Assembly (NCBI RefSeq): GCF_036324505.1
Contig: NC_086366.1
Span: 7,007,427 to 7,071,426, forward strand
Direction of reading: 5' to 3'
From: Eleginops maclovinus
Taxonomy: Eukaryota > Chordata > Actinopteri > Perciformes > Eleginopidae
DNA length: 64,000 nucleotides
Shown piece after piece: positions 1 through 12,452 of the stretch (the stretch's first letter is position 1; the number at the start of each line of letters is the position of its first letter). The position numbers were made by a program, and so were the translations under genes. The notes under the pieces are model-generated. The model was not told the origin of the DNA, made no database searches, and saw only the letters and a list, made by a program, of their open reading frames with translations.

Positions 1-2230
1 CGCCCCGCTGCTTGTTACTGTCAAAAAGATGTCGCTGCAAAACTAGTGGTATCCAAATTGACACTAGAAACGACAAAATAGGGAGGTGTCTTTTGCCTCC
101 CAAGAAATGCCGTAAATCATGTCTTCGACTACCTGTTTACATGAAATGGCTTAAAGGCATTTTTCCAGTTGCCCGTGGTAAATGAGTCACCATCTGCTCA
201 TGAGTCTATATCTTTCCAACACACACACATACCTCTACCTAGTCCAATATTAATACAATCAATTGTTGCACCAGGGTACCCTTGGGACGACACTTATAGA
301 ATTTGGTTGCAGTGCATTATATTGCTGGGAACAATCTAGTCGTATGTCCCACCATATACCAGGAGAGACAGTCAATGTAATAGCTCCCTTAAGACTCCCT
401 TATGTCTCTATGTAAGAATTCAAGGAGGTTGCTTTCCTCTTCTTTTCTTTGCTTGATGTGAATCACCTGCCGAGTCCTGCAATGATAACCAAAAAAAGGT
501 TTACAAGCACTTTGCAAGAGAGGAGCTGTTTTATAGTTTGTGGATGCTGTTTTTTCGGCCATTGATTTTTACCTCTTGGATTACTCCCCATGGAAGATGA
601 TGTTATAAATCCAAGTATGCTTTAATAACATACATCTCAAGGTGTCCCTGCAGTGTAAACCCAAAGAACTGGAGGTAGTGCATTGTCACAATTCGTTTAG
701 CACCAGCACCTCAATTCAAATCTGTTGGCTGAGGTTGTTTATCTTCTCTATTTTATTGTATGCGAGTTGTATGTATTATTCAACATGGTCTGCTCTTCAT
801 ATCTGAGAGGAACTAGCATGTACGTATGTGAAAAGGGCAATTCATCCTGATGTGTAGAAATTCGCCCACCTACTCATGGGTATGCTAAGGGTTGAATATC
901 TATAGGACGGCAAGTATAAAGGGAACGTAAGCATGGTTAATAATTCATGTAGGCGCACTCCATTAACCATGCCACTGTATAGGCCTAAGGGCCATTTCAG
1001 AGTGGGATGGTGGAGAAAGGTTAGCTCATTCCACGATAAGCTAAGTGCTGTGACCCCCTGAATCTCTTTGGTTAAACTTAGCTGTAATTATGAAAATGGA
1101 GAAAAAATGTTAAGGAAAGATTGTCTTGAGATTTCTTTTCATCAAAAATAACTTGTATAAACATCATCTATTGCCTGAGGTGTTCTACTACAGGCTCCAG
1201 ACTGAGTGTTGAGAAAATAGCCATCAGAGACCCCCATCTCTCCCTAGCTGGAACTCATTGCCCCCTGCACCCTTGGCTGGGTGAGTTTGTACGGAACAAA
1301 GCTAGACTCTGGCCGACCTCGACAAGTACTCTATTTCCAGATCTACTGGCCCAGATGATGGCTTTTTCCACATCAATAGGCACAGTCACAAATATAGCAA
1401 TCCTAAAGGTGGAAGCAGCAGTAGTGGTAGCAAAGGCAGTAGGGAAGGTGGGGTGAAGAGGAAAGGAAAGGACGAGGGGATGCAAGTAGTGGCAGTAGGA
1501 GTGACGAAGAGGAGGAGTGAGTCACCCTCAGCTAGGGCTCTCCATCTGGTCGGTCAGCTGACTTGCAGCCCATTACATTTAATCTTGTCCTGCTGTAAAT
1601 ATCCATGCCATCGTGCAATGTGCAGTTCAGCAAACATTTTTCTATTAATCTTACAGAAAGAGAATAGGGGCTTTATGTATTGGATGCCTACACTATAATG
1701 ATCTTCCTGACCCTGGTCTGCTGAGCCAGAAAACGTAGTGTCACTAAAAATGGTGTTCTTCGCCACAGATTAAATGGGACGTGTTGGCAAGGACCGACTG
1801 TATACTGTATGAACACATATTAGGAAACACATCATTTGACATAATTTAATAGAAAAGGCAGAGTTGTATTCTCCATGCCTCTAATTCAAAATGTTTTAAA
1901 TGTCTCTCTTCCTTTCCAGCCTGCCCCAGAAACATCACTACAATTGTGCATTTGGATTGGTTGAAATGTTCAATGGTTGAGATCACCAAACAAATGGCTT
2001 TTAAATTACAAGGTAGCACCAGACTGGTGGCCAAGTGGAGGTAAAATGTATTTTACCATTTTCAGGAAGAGCAATTTTGATCACGCCGGGCAAAACATTT
2101 CTGAGCCTTAAAAACAGCACTAAATTGTTTCGGACTTTTTGTTCATGTCAAAAATTGGCATGTATAATGATCAAAATATATGAACACGTTCTATTTTCGA
2201 AAATATTGAGTCTGCATATTGGAATATAAC
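1..2230. other. Unique AT-rich sequence, no gene seen
   Basis: Both strands have only short reading frames of no recognisable family. Positions 1410-1530 are rich in GGA/GTA-type purine triplets. A perfect 11-bp inverted repeat (GCATGGTTAAT at 931-941, ATTAACCATGC at 962-972) is separated by 20 bases. Nothing else stands out. Confidence 0.6.
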
Positions 2231-2449
2231 CTGAAGAAGAAGAGAAGAAGGAACCCTTAATCGTCCCACAGACCCATCTTAGTGTTAGGAGCAGTGGGCT
2301 GCCATATGTACGGCACCCGGGGAGCAGTTTAGGGAAGGGTACCTTGCTCAGGGACACTATGACCGAAAGATCACGGACTTGGTCTTTCGGGGAGTTGAGC
2401 TGGTGACCTTCCGGTTCCCCAAGCCGAGTCCCTACAGACATCGCCACCA
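2231..2449 (-). mobile_element. Old SINE-like teleost repeat, copy 1
   Basis: This stretch is clearly related to the repeat at 46585-46872. Both carry the same landmarks on the plus strand: 'aggagcagtgggc', 'cggggagca' and 'ccttgctca'. On the minus strand the element starts with a decayed tRNA-like head and runs into a body whose far end is a short GAA-rich tail at 2231-2250. The A and B box equivalents are badly eroded here, so it is older than the second copy. The family is common in teleosts, but I cannot fix its Repbase name. A V-SINE-like or other tRNA-derived SINE is the best guess. Confidence 0.7.
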
Positions 2450-4972
2450 CTACCTGTATATTGATAGAAGTCTTTCTGGAAGCAGCAGTTCCTTAAATTG
2501 AATTATGAATGTGTGATTGCATTTCCCTGCCAATGAACTTCATATGTGAGTCCCTTTGGAGGCGTACCGGGCAGGAAGCTGGAGGAGTTCCTGAAATGCA
2601 GTGAAGAGTCCACATTTCAAAGTGCTGCTGAGATAGACACTTCGAGGAATTTTCTGGGTCGAGAAGGTTAACTCGAGCCCAAAAAGAAGCGTAAAAACGA
2701 TTTGATCTGGCACTCTCACATCTAGGATCATTAATTTCATGGCGTCTCGAATAGTCTTAAAAATGCATCTGACACAGAGGAAACAGACTGATTATAGTCT
2801 ATGCAGTAGTTATTTTAAGTGTAGTAATTATTTTGATAAGCATCAGAGTAATTGGCTTGAGATAAATGCAAATGTGAAGTGAAGGAAATTGAAACCATTA
2901 ATGGAATACATATTGAAACAAGTTGATCCTCATTGTCAAAGCAAAGCATATTTTCAGATTTGTCTGGGGGAAAAAAAGCTCAGTAATTATACTGCTCTCA
3001 TATTTGGACACATTGGTGTATAAAAGACACCTGACTTAAGTAGTACAATTTAAACTTAACATATTGATATCAGTTATTTATACGTCCTAAAACATGTCAT
3101 CAGGAGATCATTTAAATCTAATCTCTTCCTCATGTTGTAGAGAACATTTGTGCTATTTTCTGCGCTGATATTGACATAACTATTACATATGATTTGCTTC
3201 GATTTTCCATTTTTTCTCCAGACATTGTCTCCCTAAAATGCAATTGTTGATCCAAAGTAGTTTCTTATGAACATAGTTGACAGTAACTAGTGACTAAGAT
3301 CTCCTTGGCTTTTTGTTTTGATTTGTATGTTCACACCAATCATCAGAATCAGGTCTATTTATGTATTTGCACATACCATTTCAAGTATGGATGAACTAAG
3401 TATGTAGCCTGAGGCCACGTTGCTGGAGTGAAACATAGTATGTGGCGTCGCGCACACATTCTTGATACATGCAAACCTCTGCAGTCCCAAGCCTTTCCGG
3501 TGGAACAGCGTACTATGCATACGCATATTAATGTATGGAAATACTGGTATGTGGCTACTGAACCAAAACTGTATCTGAGTGTCTGGTGTGAAAATGCTAA
3601 TAAAGAGCTAGAGGGGTTGGAGGAAGACATTTGGGATTTTCTATATTTCAGACTTAGAGTAACATGGATAATCTCTAAATGATTTCTATTATGTAAATCA
3701 AAAACACTGCACTCTTCTGTTGTGCTTACATAAACAACATAATTGGTTATTGCATTAAAAATGCAATTAATTGAATGGAAAGGTGTTTATTAGCCCCTAA
3801 TGCAGAGCCACCTCTAATGTATGTACCTGCTATGTTGTTGTTGAGTCAGAATAACAACAGGACTCATTTGTATTAATTAGCAAGAGAAATATCAAACGAA
3901 AACATTTGATAAAGTTAGTATAACACATTTATTTAGCTGTGTCATTTCCAGACGATGGAACTACTTCAGAAAATGTCCTTCCTCATTGTAGTGACATCCT
4001 TTAAGGCTCCTAATTGTACCACAATCATGTCTGACCATTACAGCCATTGTTCCTTACCCTATATAACTGTCGGTGGAAAAATGAAGATAAATAAATCTAA
4101 CATCCTCTTCTGCTTTTACTTTTGGCACATCGTGAAGGCTGATATTTTATCTTAAGCTATTCCTGGATCATTGCGTTCTTTTTTCTAGTCTATGATGGAT
4201 TAGATTGTTATTGTTTGGCTAGGACACAGTCTTTCAAAAAAGTTAAGATAGATTAGATAAATCCTTGATTGTGTTCCAAGAGGATATTAGTTTTTACACC
4301 CTGCAGTTAACATGATAATATTAAAGCAGTACTATGAGACATGGACATTTCACAGCAGAGAAACAGGTATAGTCTACACATTGTGAAAAGAGAAGCTTTT
4401 AAAGGTCAGCTGATGGATGTTTTACTATCTATTCATTGAGAGTTGGTCTAAATGAAGACCCACAACATAGATGAAGTACCAGTTCATTATACATCTGAAC
4501 CTAAACCACAGCATTAAACAATTTGTGCAGGCGTTCATTCTGTTAATATATAGTTTTTTTGTGCTGTGGATGTAGTTGTAATGTTGAATTTCCATACATT
4601 AGATTCTGTAGAACAAAGAGTGTGGGCCTAAATTGATTTCTGAGTTATTTGTGCTCAAGTGACACAGTAAAATGCAGTTCTGTATGTACACAACATGACA
4701 TGAATGGGCTGAATCATCCTGCCAAATGCAGAGAAGGGACTGTATAGGGAAAGAGAATATGAATCACTTGACGAGTGGGGGGAGAAGACTATTTGCACTG
4801 TTTCGGTACCGAGATCTGGCTCTGAGCGCTAATTTTTTTGTTTTACATTAATCCCAGCTTGGCTGACACCTTTGTGGGGCCAGCTTATTTGTTAGCATCT
4901 CCAAAAAAAGCTCTGGCACCGCTTACATCAATACTCTCCAAGGTTTGTATCGAGAGGCGTACATGCAACAAT
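2450..4972. other. Unique AT-rich sequence, no gene seen
   Basis: No reading frame above about 90 codons, no splice-flanked frame and no repeat that I recognise. The sequence is evenly AT-rich, with ordinary A and T runs. Confidence 0.55.
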
Positions 4973-5016
4973 GAAAAGAGAGAGAAGAGAAGGAAAGAGA
5001 GAAAAAAGGAGAGGGA
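4973..5016. repeat. Homopurine tract (44 nt)
   Basis: An unbroken run of A and G with many GA steps. The strand asymmetry is strong enough to make triplex (H-DNA) formation conceivable. The reading frame across it codes only a lysine/arginine/glutamate-rich stretch and is not taken as a gene. Confidence 0.7.
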
Positions 5017-7584
5017 TGGAAAGAGAATCAAAGCCAAGGAGACTACAATGACAAATAACTCCAAAACCAACACATCGAGAGGCTTGGCAATCACAGACGT
5101 GGTTTTGCAGGCATCACAGACAACAGATTCGCAAACAACACCCTGGTCTGGAATAGTGTCACCCCATGATTGATTCCCCCAAGCCAACTGATAAGTTTTC
5201 CGGGGTAGGCAATCTGTGAAGAAGCGAATCAGTTGAGGTTAAAGAAAAACAATGTTTGAGCCTGATGCATGGCAGCCAATACTTTGACTAGTAACATTTG
5301 CTCAGGGGTCAGTCACCTTGGAAAGGCAATCTGTTGGGAACAACAGTGCTGACTGTACTGTAAAGTAACTGCTCTTACCTCAGAGCTGTTTTCTTCAGGT
5401 TTCCCAATATCCAATAAGTTACTGCTGACAGATTTTCTTTTGTTTGTTTGTGTTGTAATGCCTCTTTTGGAATATCACCATCATGACACAATACTGTATC
5501 TTTACTGAAAATGTATTGTTTGTTGAATTCAAAATGAAGGAACGTATTAGATTCCCCGGTTAGGATTAACACCATGTCTCAGAACAAATGCCTTTATATC
5601 CACTTGGTATTTTTTCACATTCTAAATTGAATTCCCAATGGTTTCTATGAGTCAGTCTGCCTCGTACGACTTCATCAACAAAACCAGAAGCTGCGGCCTA
5701 CTTTATCCATCTTTGCATGCGTAATATCCCATTTACTTCACACGTAGCCCTGAACGGTCAGAGTCCAACTGAGATCATTTATGGAATAGAGTGGGCTGGT
5801 TTGTGGTCAGTAATCCATCCCTAGCGATATTCATCATCACCTCTTATAAAGCAGCCATGTACCAGATGTCAAATACTGCCATTCACTCCCCCATGCACTA
5901 ACAGAAACCACATTAGGACCAGAGTAATGGGACATGCAGGAGCAAGAGGTACTTTCATTTCCTTATGTCTCACTCTAAAACCAGTAGCGTGATGAAAAAG
6001 AAAGAAGCTTCAAAGAGTTTGAGAACATCACTCAGATTTCCAAACACTGAGACGCAATCTCAGCTCCAGGCAGCAGCAATAGTAGCAATCACACATGAGT
6101 ATATTTGGATGTCACAGTCTTCAAACATGGGACTGTCCCACAAACAAATGCTCACAATTAAGAGACAGAGAATGGAAAGGGGATGTAAGGTGGTCTTGAG
6201 GGCTCATTACGTGGTAGAGGGTGACAAGGTTAGGTGACGGGTACCAGGGGAAGGAGACATAGGGGGATAAGTGAACTGGAAAGGGATAGAGGAAGGAGCA
6301 AGGGATGGAAGGGGGCACCAACACTGATTTATTCAGAAGCTCATTAGCGGAGACAGGATGGGGCATAGGGGAACAGGGAGTTCACCCTCATCGGACTCAT
6401 TACACGCTGGCAGGAAACTGACCCGGCCTGGGCCAAAGTAGCACTCATCAGGGTAACATTGACTAGCTTCACCCAGACATAACCAGACTTGGCTCCTGTC
6501 CATGCTGTCTGGGAGAAGTGTCATCTGTCTCTCTAGCACACACACACTGCTGCGCTCTCATTCGTTTCTCAATCATTATCCCTCCGTCATGTCTCTGTGG
6601 GTCGACTGACATTCAGTGAAACTCCATGATCTTCCTATGTTAACATCACACAGGATGAACTTAAACACACCAAGCAGTGCTGGCACCGCTGCTGGTGTGG
6701 GGTCCGACGTCATGTGGAGGAACTGCAGAGTTTGAATAAATTACCTTTTACCAAAAGGAGGCACCAGGGTATTGGCTTAAAGGGAGAGACATTTTTTTAA
6801 AGGTGCATTGTGGTTGTTGTTGGCAGAAATAAAGCCGCAGTTCAGGAAACTGGTAGCGAGACAGCCCATGGGCCTTTTGTCCCAGAATTCATGTGTGAAT
6901 GATCAGCGCATCCATAGCGATACACTGTGTACCTGAACAATAGCATTGGCTGGGTGGCTAAAAGGGAGCCAATTACGATGGGGTTGGGGTATCTTGCTGA
7001 TGGGAGGTGAGCCAATTAAGCTGACAGAGCTGAGAGTGTTGTGTACAGTGGAAAAAACTGGCAGGGCGTGCTAGCCTGGGGAGCTACACGGAGCCAATGG
7101 GGGGGCTTGGGCTCGCTTTAGCCTATTCACAAGCCCTTCTGGGGTGTGAAGTGACATCACACAGCTTCAAAAAAACGACAGTTGTGGTCCAGATGCCAGT
7201 TTTGCTTCACTGTCTCTGCTTCATATCTATCAGCTGTCCTTCAGTTTGATTCAATATCAGCCATGCACTGCTAATTAGTTGGAAATTGAGTCCTATTAAA
7301 CAAAACCACCGTGTCTGTTTCCCTTCATCTCACAGGCACAGTTCTATGAGATGTTTTCAGGGATATCTCACTGTCAGATCTATTATTCATCTGAAAAGGT
7401 ATTTCTTTCCTAATAACGTGATAGGACTCTTGTGAAATAGAAAAATGCTCATTAAACTATCATCAATCGGGAAAAAAATAGATCACACCTTAAGAAGATG
7501 GATAGAAAGAAAGTAGAAGTGAGAGCGAAGTTTAGCAAGGCAGAAGGGATTGACCGTGGAAGTGGAGTGAGACGGAGAATTGTC
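5017..7584. other. Unique sequence, no gene seen
   Basis: Plus-strand 6130-6320 is purine-rich. A minus-strand donor-like GTAAGA at about 5375-5382 has no acceptor or good frame to partner it. 5640-5960 is less AT-rich than its surroundings but has no coding signal. No repeat family is recognised. Confidence 0.5.

Positions 7585-7615
<31 letters not shown>
7585..7615. repeat. (TG)n microsatellite
   Basis: About 13 TG units with one early TATG interruption. Confidence 0.95.
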
Positions 7616-10352
7616 TGGCAGAAGGGAGTTGATATTTTTGGAAAACGAGATGGAGGGACAGGTGCTAACCAAGACAGACTTGCCAGCTGTTTAGGCACCG
7701 GTCATAAAACACAAATCTGTTATTAAAAGGCACAGCTTTGCAGATTACTGTTCAGTTCCTGCCGTACGTCCTTTAATTAATGAGAACCCCTTAAAGCAAG
7801 CATGAGGGATTTACAATGATGCACGCATGCTTGGCCAGGCTTTCCTTTTTCTTCATCTTAGTTTTTCATGCCTCTAATCCTTGACGTCAGAATTCATGGA
7901 TCGGTCTAAATTAACTCTTTGACTCATGAATGATTTATCCTTTCTTCAAGGGTTTGTCAACAGGGAATATCTAATCTATTCCAAGCACTCGTTTTCTATT
8001 CACATGTTTTCGTGCTTTCCCCGGTTTCTAACCTTAATGTTAGATTAACTGATGACTTAAGGCACATGTCCACTTGTGTAAATAGCATTTGCAGAAAATC
8101 TATATGATGAATTGAGCCAGCAAGACTTGCAAGTTTGCAGCTCAAGGTCAGACAAATTGCTGACTGGTGAATGCAATTAATGACAAGTAATTTGCAGTCT
8201 CACAGTAGATTCTCTTGAAACATTGGAGGGATATGTTTCAAATGAGAACTTGTGCATAAAATAAATTGACGGATTCCTTCTTATATAAGTCTATGAGGTG
8301 AAGGATATAAATATGTTGGGCGTGTTATTCATTTTCTCTTACACTGCCATTCCTTCCCCCTCTAGTCTTTCCCCAGGTGCAGCGACTTAACAAGTAGATG
8401 CTTGGAAAAAGCTTTGGATCAGCGTTGGATAAATAGATGAGTTGGCTTTTTAGTATCTGAAAAGCAGCTACCAATCACGACCTCACTATCAGTATCTCAG
8501 TCTGTAGGGACTTGGCTGGGTAATCGGATGAACCCTCATTTGAGTCCTAATACAGCATAAAAAATACAAAGTGTGGACTGGTAGCTGGAGATGTGCCAGT
8601 TCACCTCATAGGCACTGCCAAGGTTTAGTATAGCAATGCACCAAAACGTCAAAGCTACTGCAGGGTGCGGAACAATGGCAGCCCCTTTGCTTTGACACCC
8701 CTCCATTAAATGCATGTGTTTAACCATGTGTGTATTTCAGGACTGATGTGTATATGTCCTGTTAGCATGTGTGTCTTTCAAGTTCACTTTATATAATAAT
8801 AACAGATTGAAAATATAAAATATAACAGTGAAAGAAAGACTTTCAAAAGAAGGAACACTCTACCAGCAAGCAGGTCCTGGGCCCGGGAAGTGTGTTGATC
8901 CTGGCAACTTATAGGCTAAGAAGATATAGGTTTGCGCTCTTATGATGAAGCCACACTTGGCTTACTTGCTGAGTGCTGTCACTGAAAATGTTGAATAGAG
9001 TAAGAAAATGTACCGTGTGTGGATTTGTAAAGGCGTGTGGTCAAGCCGTTATGGCGCTGTGAAATTGAACCTCTGCTAAAGCAGGAAGGTTTCCTGAATG
9101 TGCATCTTACTGTTGTACCATGCTCCACTTTGATACTGTTGATACTGTTGTGAAGACTGCTACTGCTCAGTGCATCCACGGTCTTCTGGAGTTGGCTGCT
9201 GAGCAACTCCACAGCAACAGCTGAGAGTTAAGTGCTTCACTCAGGAGTGCCACATATTAATGATTCATTTCACTCACCATTTCACTTTGCCAAGAGTTTC
9301 CGGTTCTGGTTGGGGATTCAATTAGCAACTAACTCAATTGATATATTTTTTTGTCACAACTATCTTGGGTGGCCTCTATGGGCTATTGTTATGTTGCCCT
9401 CAGTACATATCCGCTTCACAAAGCATGCTTGTACCCCAAGAGCTTAGAGCAAGTCAGGCTCCCAAACTGCCAACTGTTGTATCCAACAAAGAGCCCGAGC
9501 TGTCACCCCAAATCACATGAGACACAGGACAACTGCCATGGTGAGATTGAGAGACAATGAACTGAGATTGTATATTGCACAGTTGTTATGCAATATGCAA
9601 TTTGGAATGCAATTCTGTTTGACCATTGAAAAAAACAGGCCAGTTTAAAGTCCAAAACACTATTTTCTAAGTACTCACTCAAAAATGAAATTGTCAGATC
9701 AGTGTATTTCTATGTTAAATTGGAGACATAATGAGAATGCTATAATTCAACTGCAGATAATCCAATAGTTAAAGGAATCCCTTTAAACGTGATGGAGAAA
9801 AGTCCCCCACGATATTACGGAGAAAATGGCTAAGGTGTGGAAAGTCAGATAAGCAATCAAATGCTTTCTATTTTGAGGATGACTCAAACTTGAAGAGCGG
9901 GAGAATTGAGTAGTTTTATCAGAAAATAGAATAATGTTTAGTCCCTGAGTGCTGCTGGACTTCCAGTCAAAGATTGTACCTGAAGTTATTTGGAATTTCT
10001 TTTCCTAGCAGTGTTGAAAACTAAACTCAACTTTATTGCTAGGAGTCCAGTAAACCTCACGGCCATTTCATTCCTTGAACGTCCATTGTACAAAGAGAAA
10101 GAACTGTGCAACGCTCAGTTTTTCCAGTTTTTTGATCATTCCTTAACAAAACTTGTCTTTTTCACTGGCACCTAAAGTATCAGCAAGTGGTATTTCCCTC
10201 AAAAAGCTAAATATACTGTAAGATGTGCCATTCATCTTGCTGGTCACTGTTGTTAAATCACATGAAAAACAACAAAGGTAATCACTCTTGTGCTTTTTGA
10301 CAGTCATAATAGCTTGCTGTTGCCAGAACGGAACTTAAATTACCCTGACTAG
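7616..10352. other. Unique AT-rich sequence, no gene seen
   Basis: Short frames only. Around 7765-7785 there is a homeodomain-type core (TTTAATTAATGAG) in a stretch of mixed composition, which could be regulatory but cannot be shown from sequence alone. Confidence 0.5.
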
Positions 10353-10361
10353 TTGCTGAAA

Positions 10362-10622
10362 ATGTATTTTTCCAAAGCCCATTTTAGTTTTGCCATTTCT
10401 TTCCTTTTATTCTATCTTTTGTTAGAGTTTGGAGGTGTGAATGATCAATGTGTGCCCGGTGGGACCTGTCTCTCCATGGATCTGGATGTTGCTTGCCAAG
10501 CACTGTCAACCCAGCTTCAATGTCATTGTACATTGAGTGGGCTAAATTCTTATAGAGCCTGCTACAATAAAAATAAATGCAATTACTCAAAAAAGCCTAC
10601 CATTCAGTCTCTTCCAACATGA
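10362..10622 (+). CDS. Candidate small secreted Cys-rich protein (86 aa), unproven
   Basis: An ATG at 10362 opens an uninterrupted frame to TGA at 10620-10622. An in-frame ATG at 10353 would add three residues. The first 22 or so residues contain a strongly hydrophobic run (FAISFLLFYLLL) that looks like a signal peptide. The rest carries seven cysteines spaced C-x5-C-x8-C-x8-C-x-C-x10-C-x5-C. An odd cysteine number and no visible promoter or poly(A) signal argue against a stand-alone gene. The minus strand is also open here, which can happen by chance. The CxC spacing superficially recalls cysteine-rich extracellular repeats such as those of GDNF-family receptors, but I cannot align it. A chance frame remains the likelier explanation. 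Confidence 0.15.
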   Translation: MYFSKAHFSFAISFLLFYLLLEFGGVNDQCVPGGTCLSMDLDVACQALSTQLQCHCTLSGLNSYRACYNKNKCNYSKKPTIQSLPT

Positions 10623-10679
10623 CGCTTTGATACTGCTGCACTTTAAGAGCATCGATCTGAGAAAAGAAAAGTTGGAAAC

Positions 10680-11110
10680 TTATTTTTCACAAATGTACCC
10701 GAGCCAGCTTTGCCCTTACACTTCGGAGCATTTGAATTGATGAATCATGCAGACATTTATATTTCTCTCGATCGCAGGAGGGCTGAACACGATTAAATTG
10801 AAAGCTAATAAGACATGATTCAGTGTTCAAGCAGCCATTACATTTCAACCTATTCATTGTCAAGTCAATTTGGCATCTGCAGTTTGTGTGGCACTTTCTC
10901 TCTCACATCCATCACCGGCTCATCCCAATCCTAGGTAACCATCGAGGGACAGTTCTAATTCGCCAGTCTAATTAAAAGATAATGCATGTCAGCATTCACA
11001 GATGTCAATGGAGTTCATGTGCACACCTTAATTACAAGATGACTACTTTGATGCAGTGGGAGACATTGACAGAGCTTCTTGTGCAGTCTCTGCTTGGCGC
11101 CCATTAAGGA
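10680..11110. promoter_or_regulatory. Enhancer-like block, candidate conserved non-coding element
   Basis: No coding frame, but dense in homeodomain and POU-type cores: ATTAAATTGAAAGCTAATAA at 10791-10810, TCTAATTAAAAGATAATGCA near 10967-10986, and CCTTAATTACAAGATGAC near 11027-11044. The block is also less repetitive than its flanks. This motif make-up is typical of deeply conserved vertebrate enhancers, but conservation cannot be tested from one sequence. Confidence 0.25.
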
Positions 11111-11619
11111 GCTAAAAATGACTCTGCTCTGATATACAGTGGGGCTCCATGTCAAGGACAAAAACATTGACTCCACTCCCTTCGTTGGTTGGTGTTACAT
11201 TGAAAACAGAGCCAAATAAAAGCAAAAAGGACAGAACAGTGTTGGTAGAAATACACAACAGTGAGGAAAACAACATCAACCTTTTCAGTGTACCAAAGGT
11301 CAAACAACAACCCCTTTACCATGGAAACGATGAGTCTTCTACGTCTGATGTGGAGAAGTTTGACTTTGTTCTCTAAACAGGGAATTAGCTTATGCAGCTG
11401 CCTGCCTCCCACATATTTGCCCTGCTTGACTAAGCTGCCAATCATTATGACCGACTCACTTAAAAAAAACAAGCAGAAAATAATTTATTCTGCAATCAGG
11501 GAAAGTAAATACCAACCTGTTAATTGCAGCAACTTCATCTGCTTTCTACTTCCAACATTTTGACCAAGAGAGGTGACCATTAGCCTAAGGCTGCCTCACA
11601 GATGTGTATTGTGTTGCAG
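11111..11619. other. Unique sequence, no gene seen
   Basis: Overlapping open frames occur on both strands (about 75-106 codons) with no family signature. They look like chance openings. Confidence 0.45.
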
Positions 11620-11841
11620 GTTTACCCAACAACAGGATATTGCTTGGAAATGTCACCGATGTCGTGGCACTGTGTCTCAGACTGAAAAGTTTGACAAAGG
11701 CTGAATGCCATTTCAGGCATGTCACAGACACAAGGCCTCCCCTCCAGCAGCCTTTTAATAAGAGATCCTGCTGTTTCTCCAGGCAGGTGCTTTTTTTTTT
11801 TGTTTCTTTGATAACTCTGTCAGTCATTCAGCCAGCACAAG
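11620..11841 (+). CDS. Weak internal-exon candidate (222 bp, phase 1-1)
   Basis: The stretch follows an acceptor-like 'gtattgtgttgcag' (ending at 11619) and ends at a good donor (CAAG then gtaagaa at 11842). The frame that continues through the acceptor is open for all 222 bases, a multiple of three that enters and leaves in phase 1. It would encode about 74 residues, including a hydrophobic run (VLFFFVSLITLSVI) that is produced by an internal T-rich tract. That T-tract followed by 'cattcag' could itself be an acceptor, giving only a 10-base exon, which weakens the call. I do not recognise the product. Confidence 0.15.
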
Positions 11842-12452
11842 GTAAGAATTTCTACATCCTTCCTCCCTTCGGGTCGAAATTGAAGGGTAAGTCAACAGTA
11901 ATACAAAACATATGTGACACAACATCAGTTTGAGGAAAGGAAATCCAGCATACTATAAACATTACAATGTGAGGACATTGGCAAATCCTTACTCATACTT
12001 CCGTTAACCATTATTAGCAGACATTTTTGGATAAATGCTCAATTGTCTAAACTAATGTAAGTCTAAGTCTTTCATCTGCCAACATAGCAAAACCATGGTG
12101 ATCATCAAATCCCAAAGTGGACTTGTTTTTACTTTTCAAAAAAACAATATATTTCAGACAGTATTTTAGCAGGATACCATTAAGCACCTCATCAGCCTTT
12201 AAAAGGCTCATTCAACACATGCACCTTCACACTTGGACCCATTACCTGGATTGCATTTGATTCATTTATCTCTTTGTAATTCAATAACAAATATCTACTC
12301 CTTGTTTATTCAGGCCTCTTTAATGCTCTGAAAACTGAAGCTTGATTAATTAACTAACATTCATCCTGCCAGTGATTGATATGTCGTTTGAGAATCACTC
12401 AGGCAGCAAAATAGAAATTATTTTAACCTTTGATTACGATTCACTGAAGCTC
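11842..12452. other. Unique sequence upstream of the TIR element
   Basis: 12290-12452 carries several homeodomain cores (for example TTGATTAATTAACTAAC near 12342) and may be regulatory. At 12016-12040 'agcagacatttttggataaa' weakly recalls the fish dispersed repeat seen better at 44889. No gene seen. Confidence 0.4.

Noticed and set aside
4838..5173. 111-codon Lys/Arg/Glu-rich frame
   Set aside because: The charged stretch is coded by the homopurine tract, and both strands are open.
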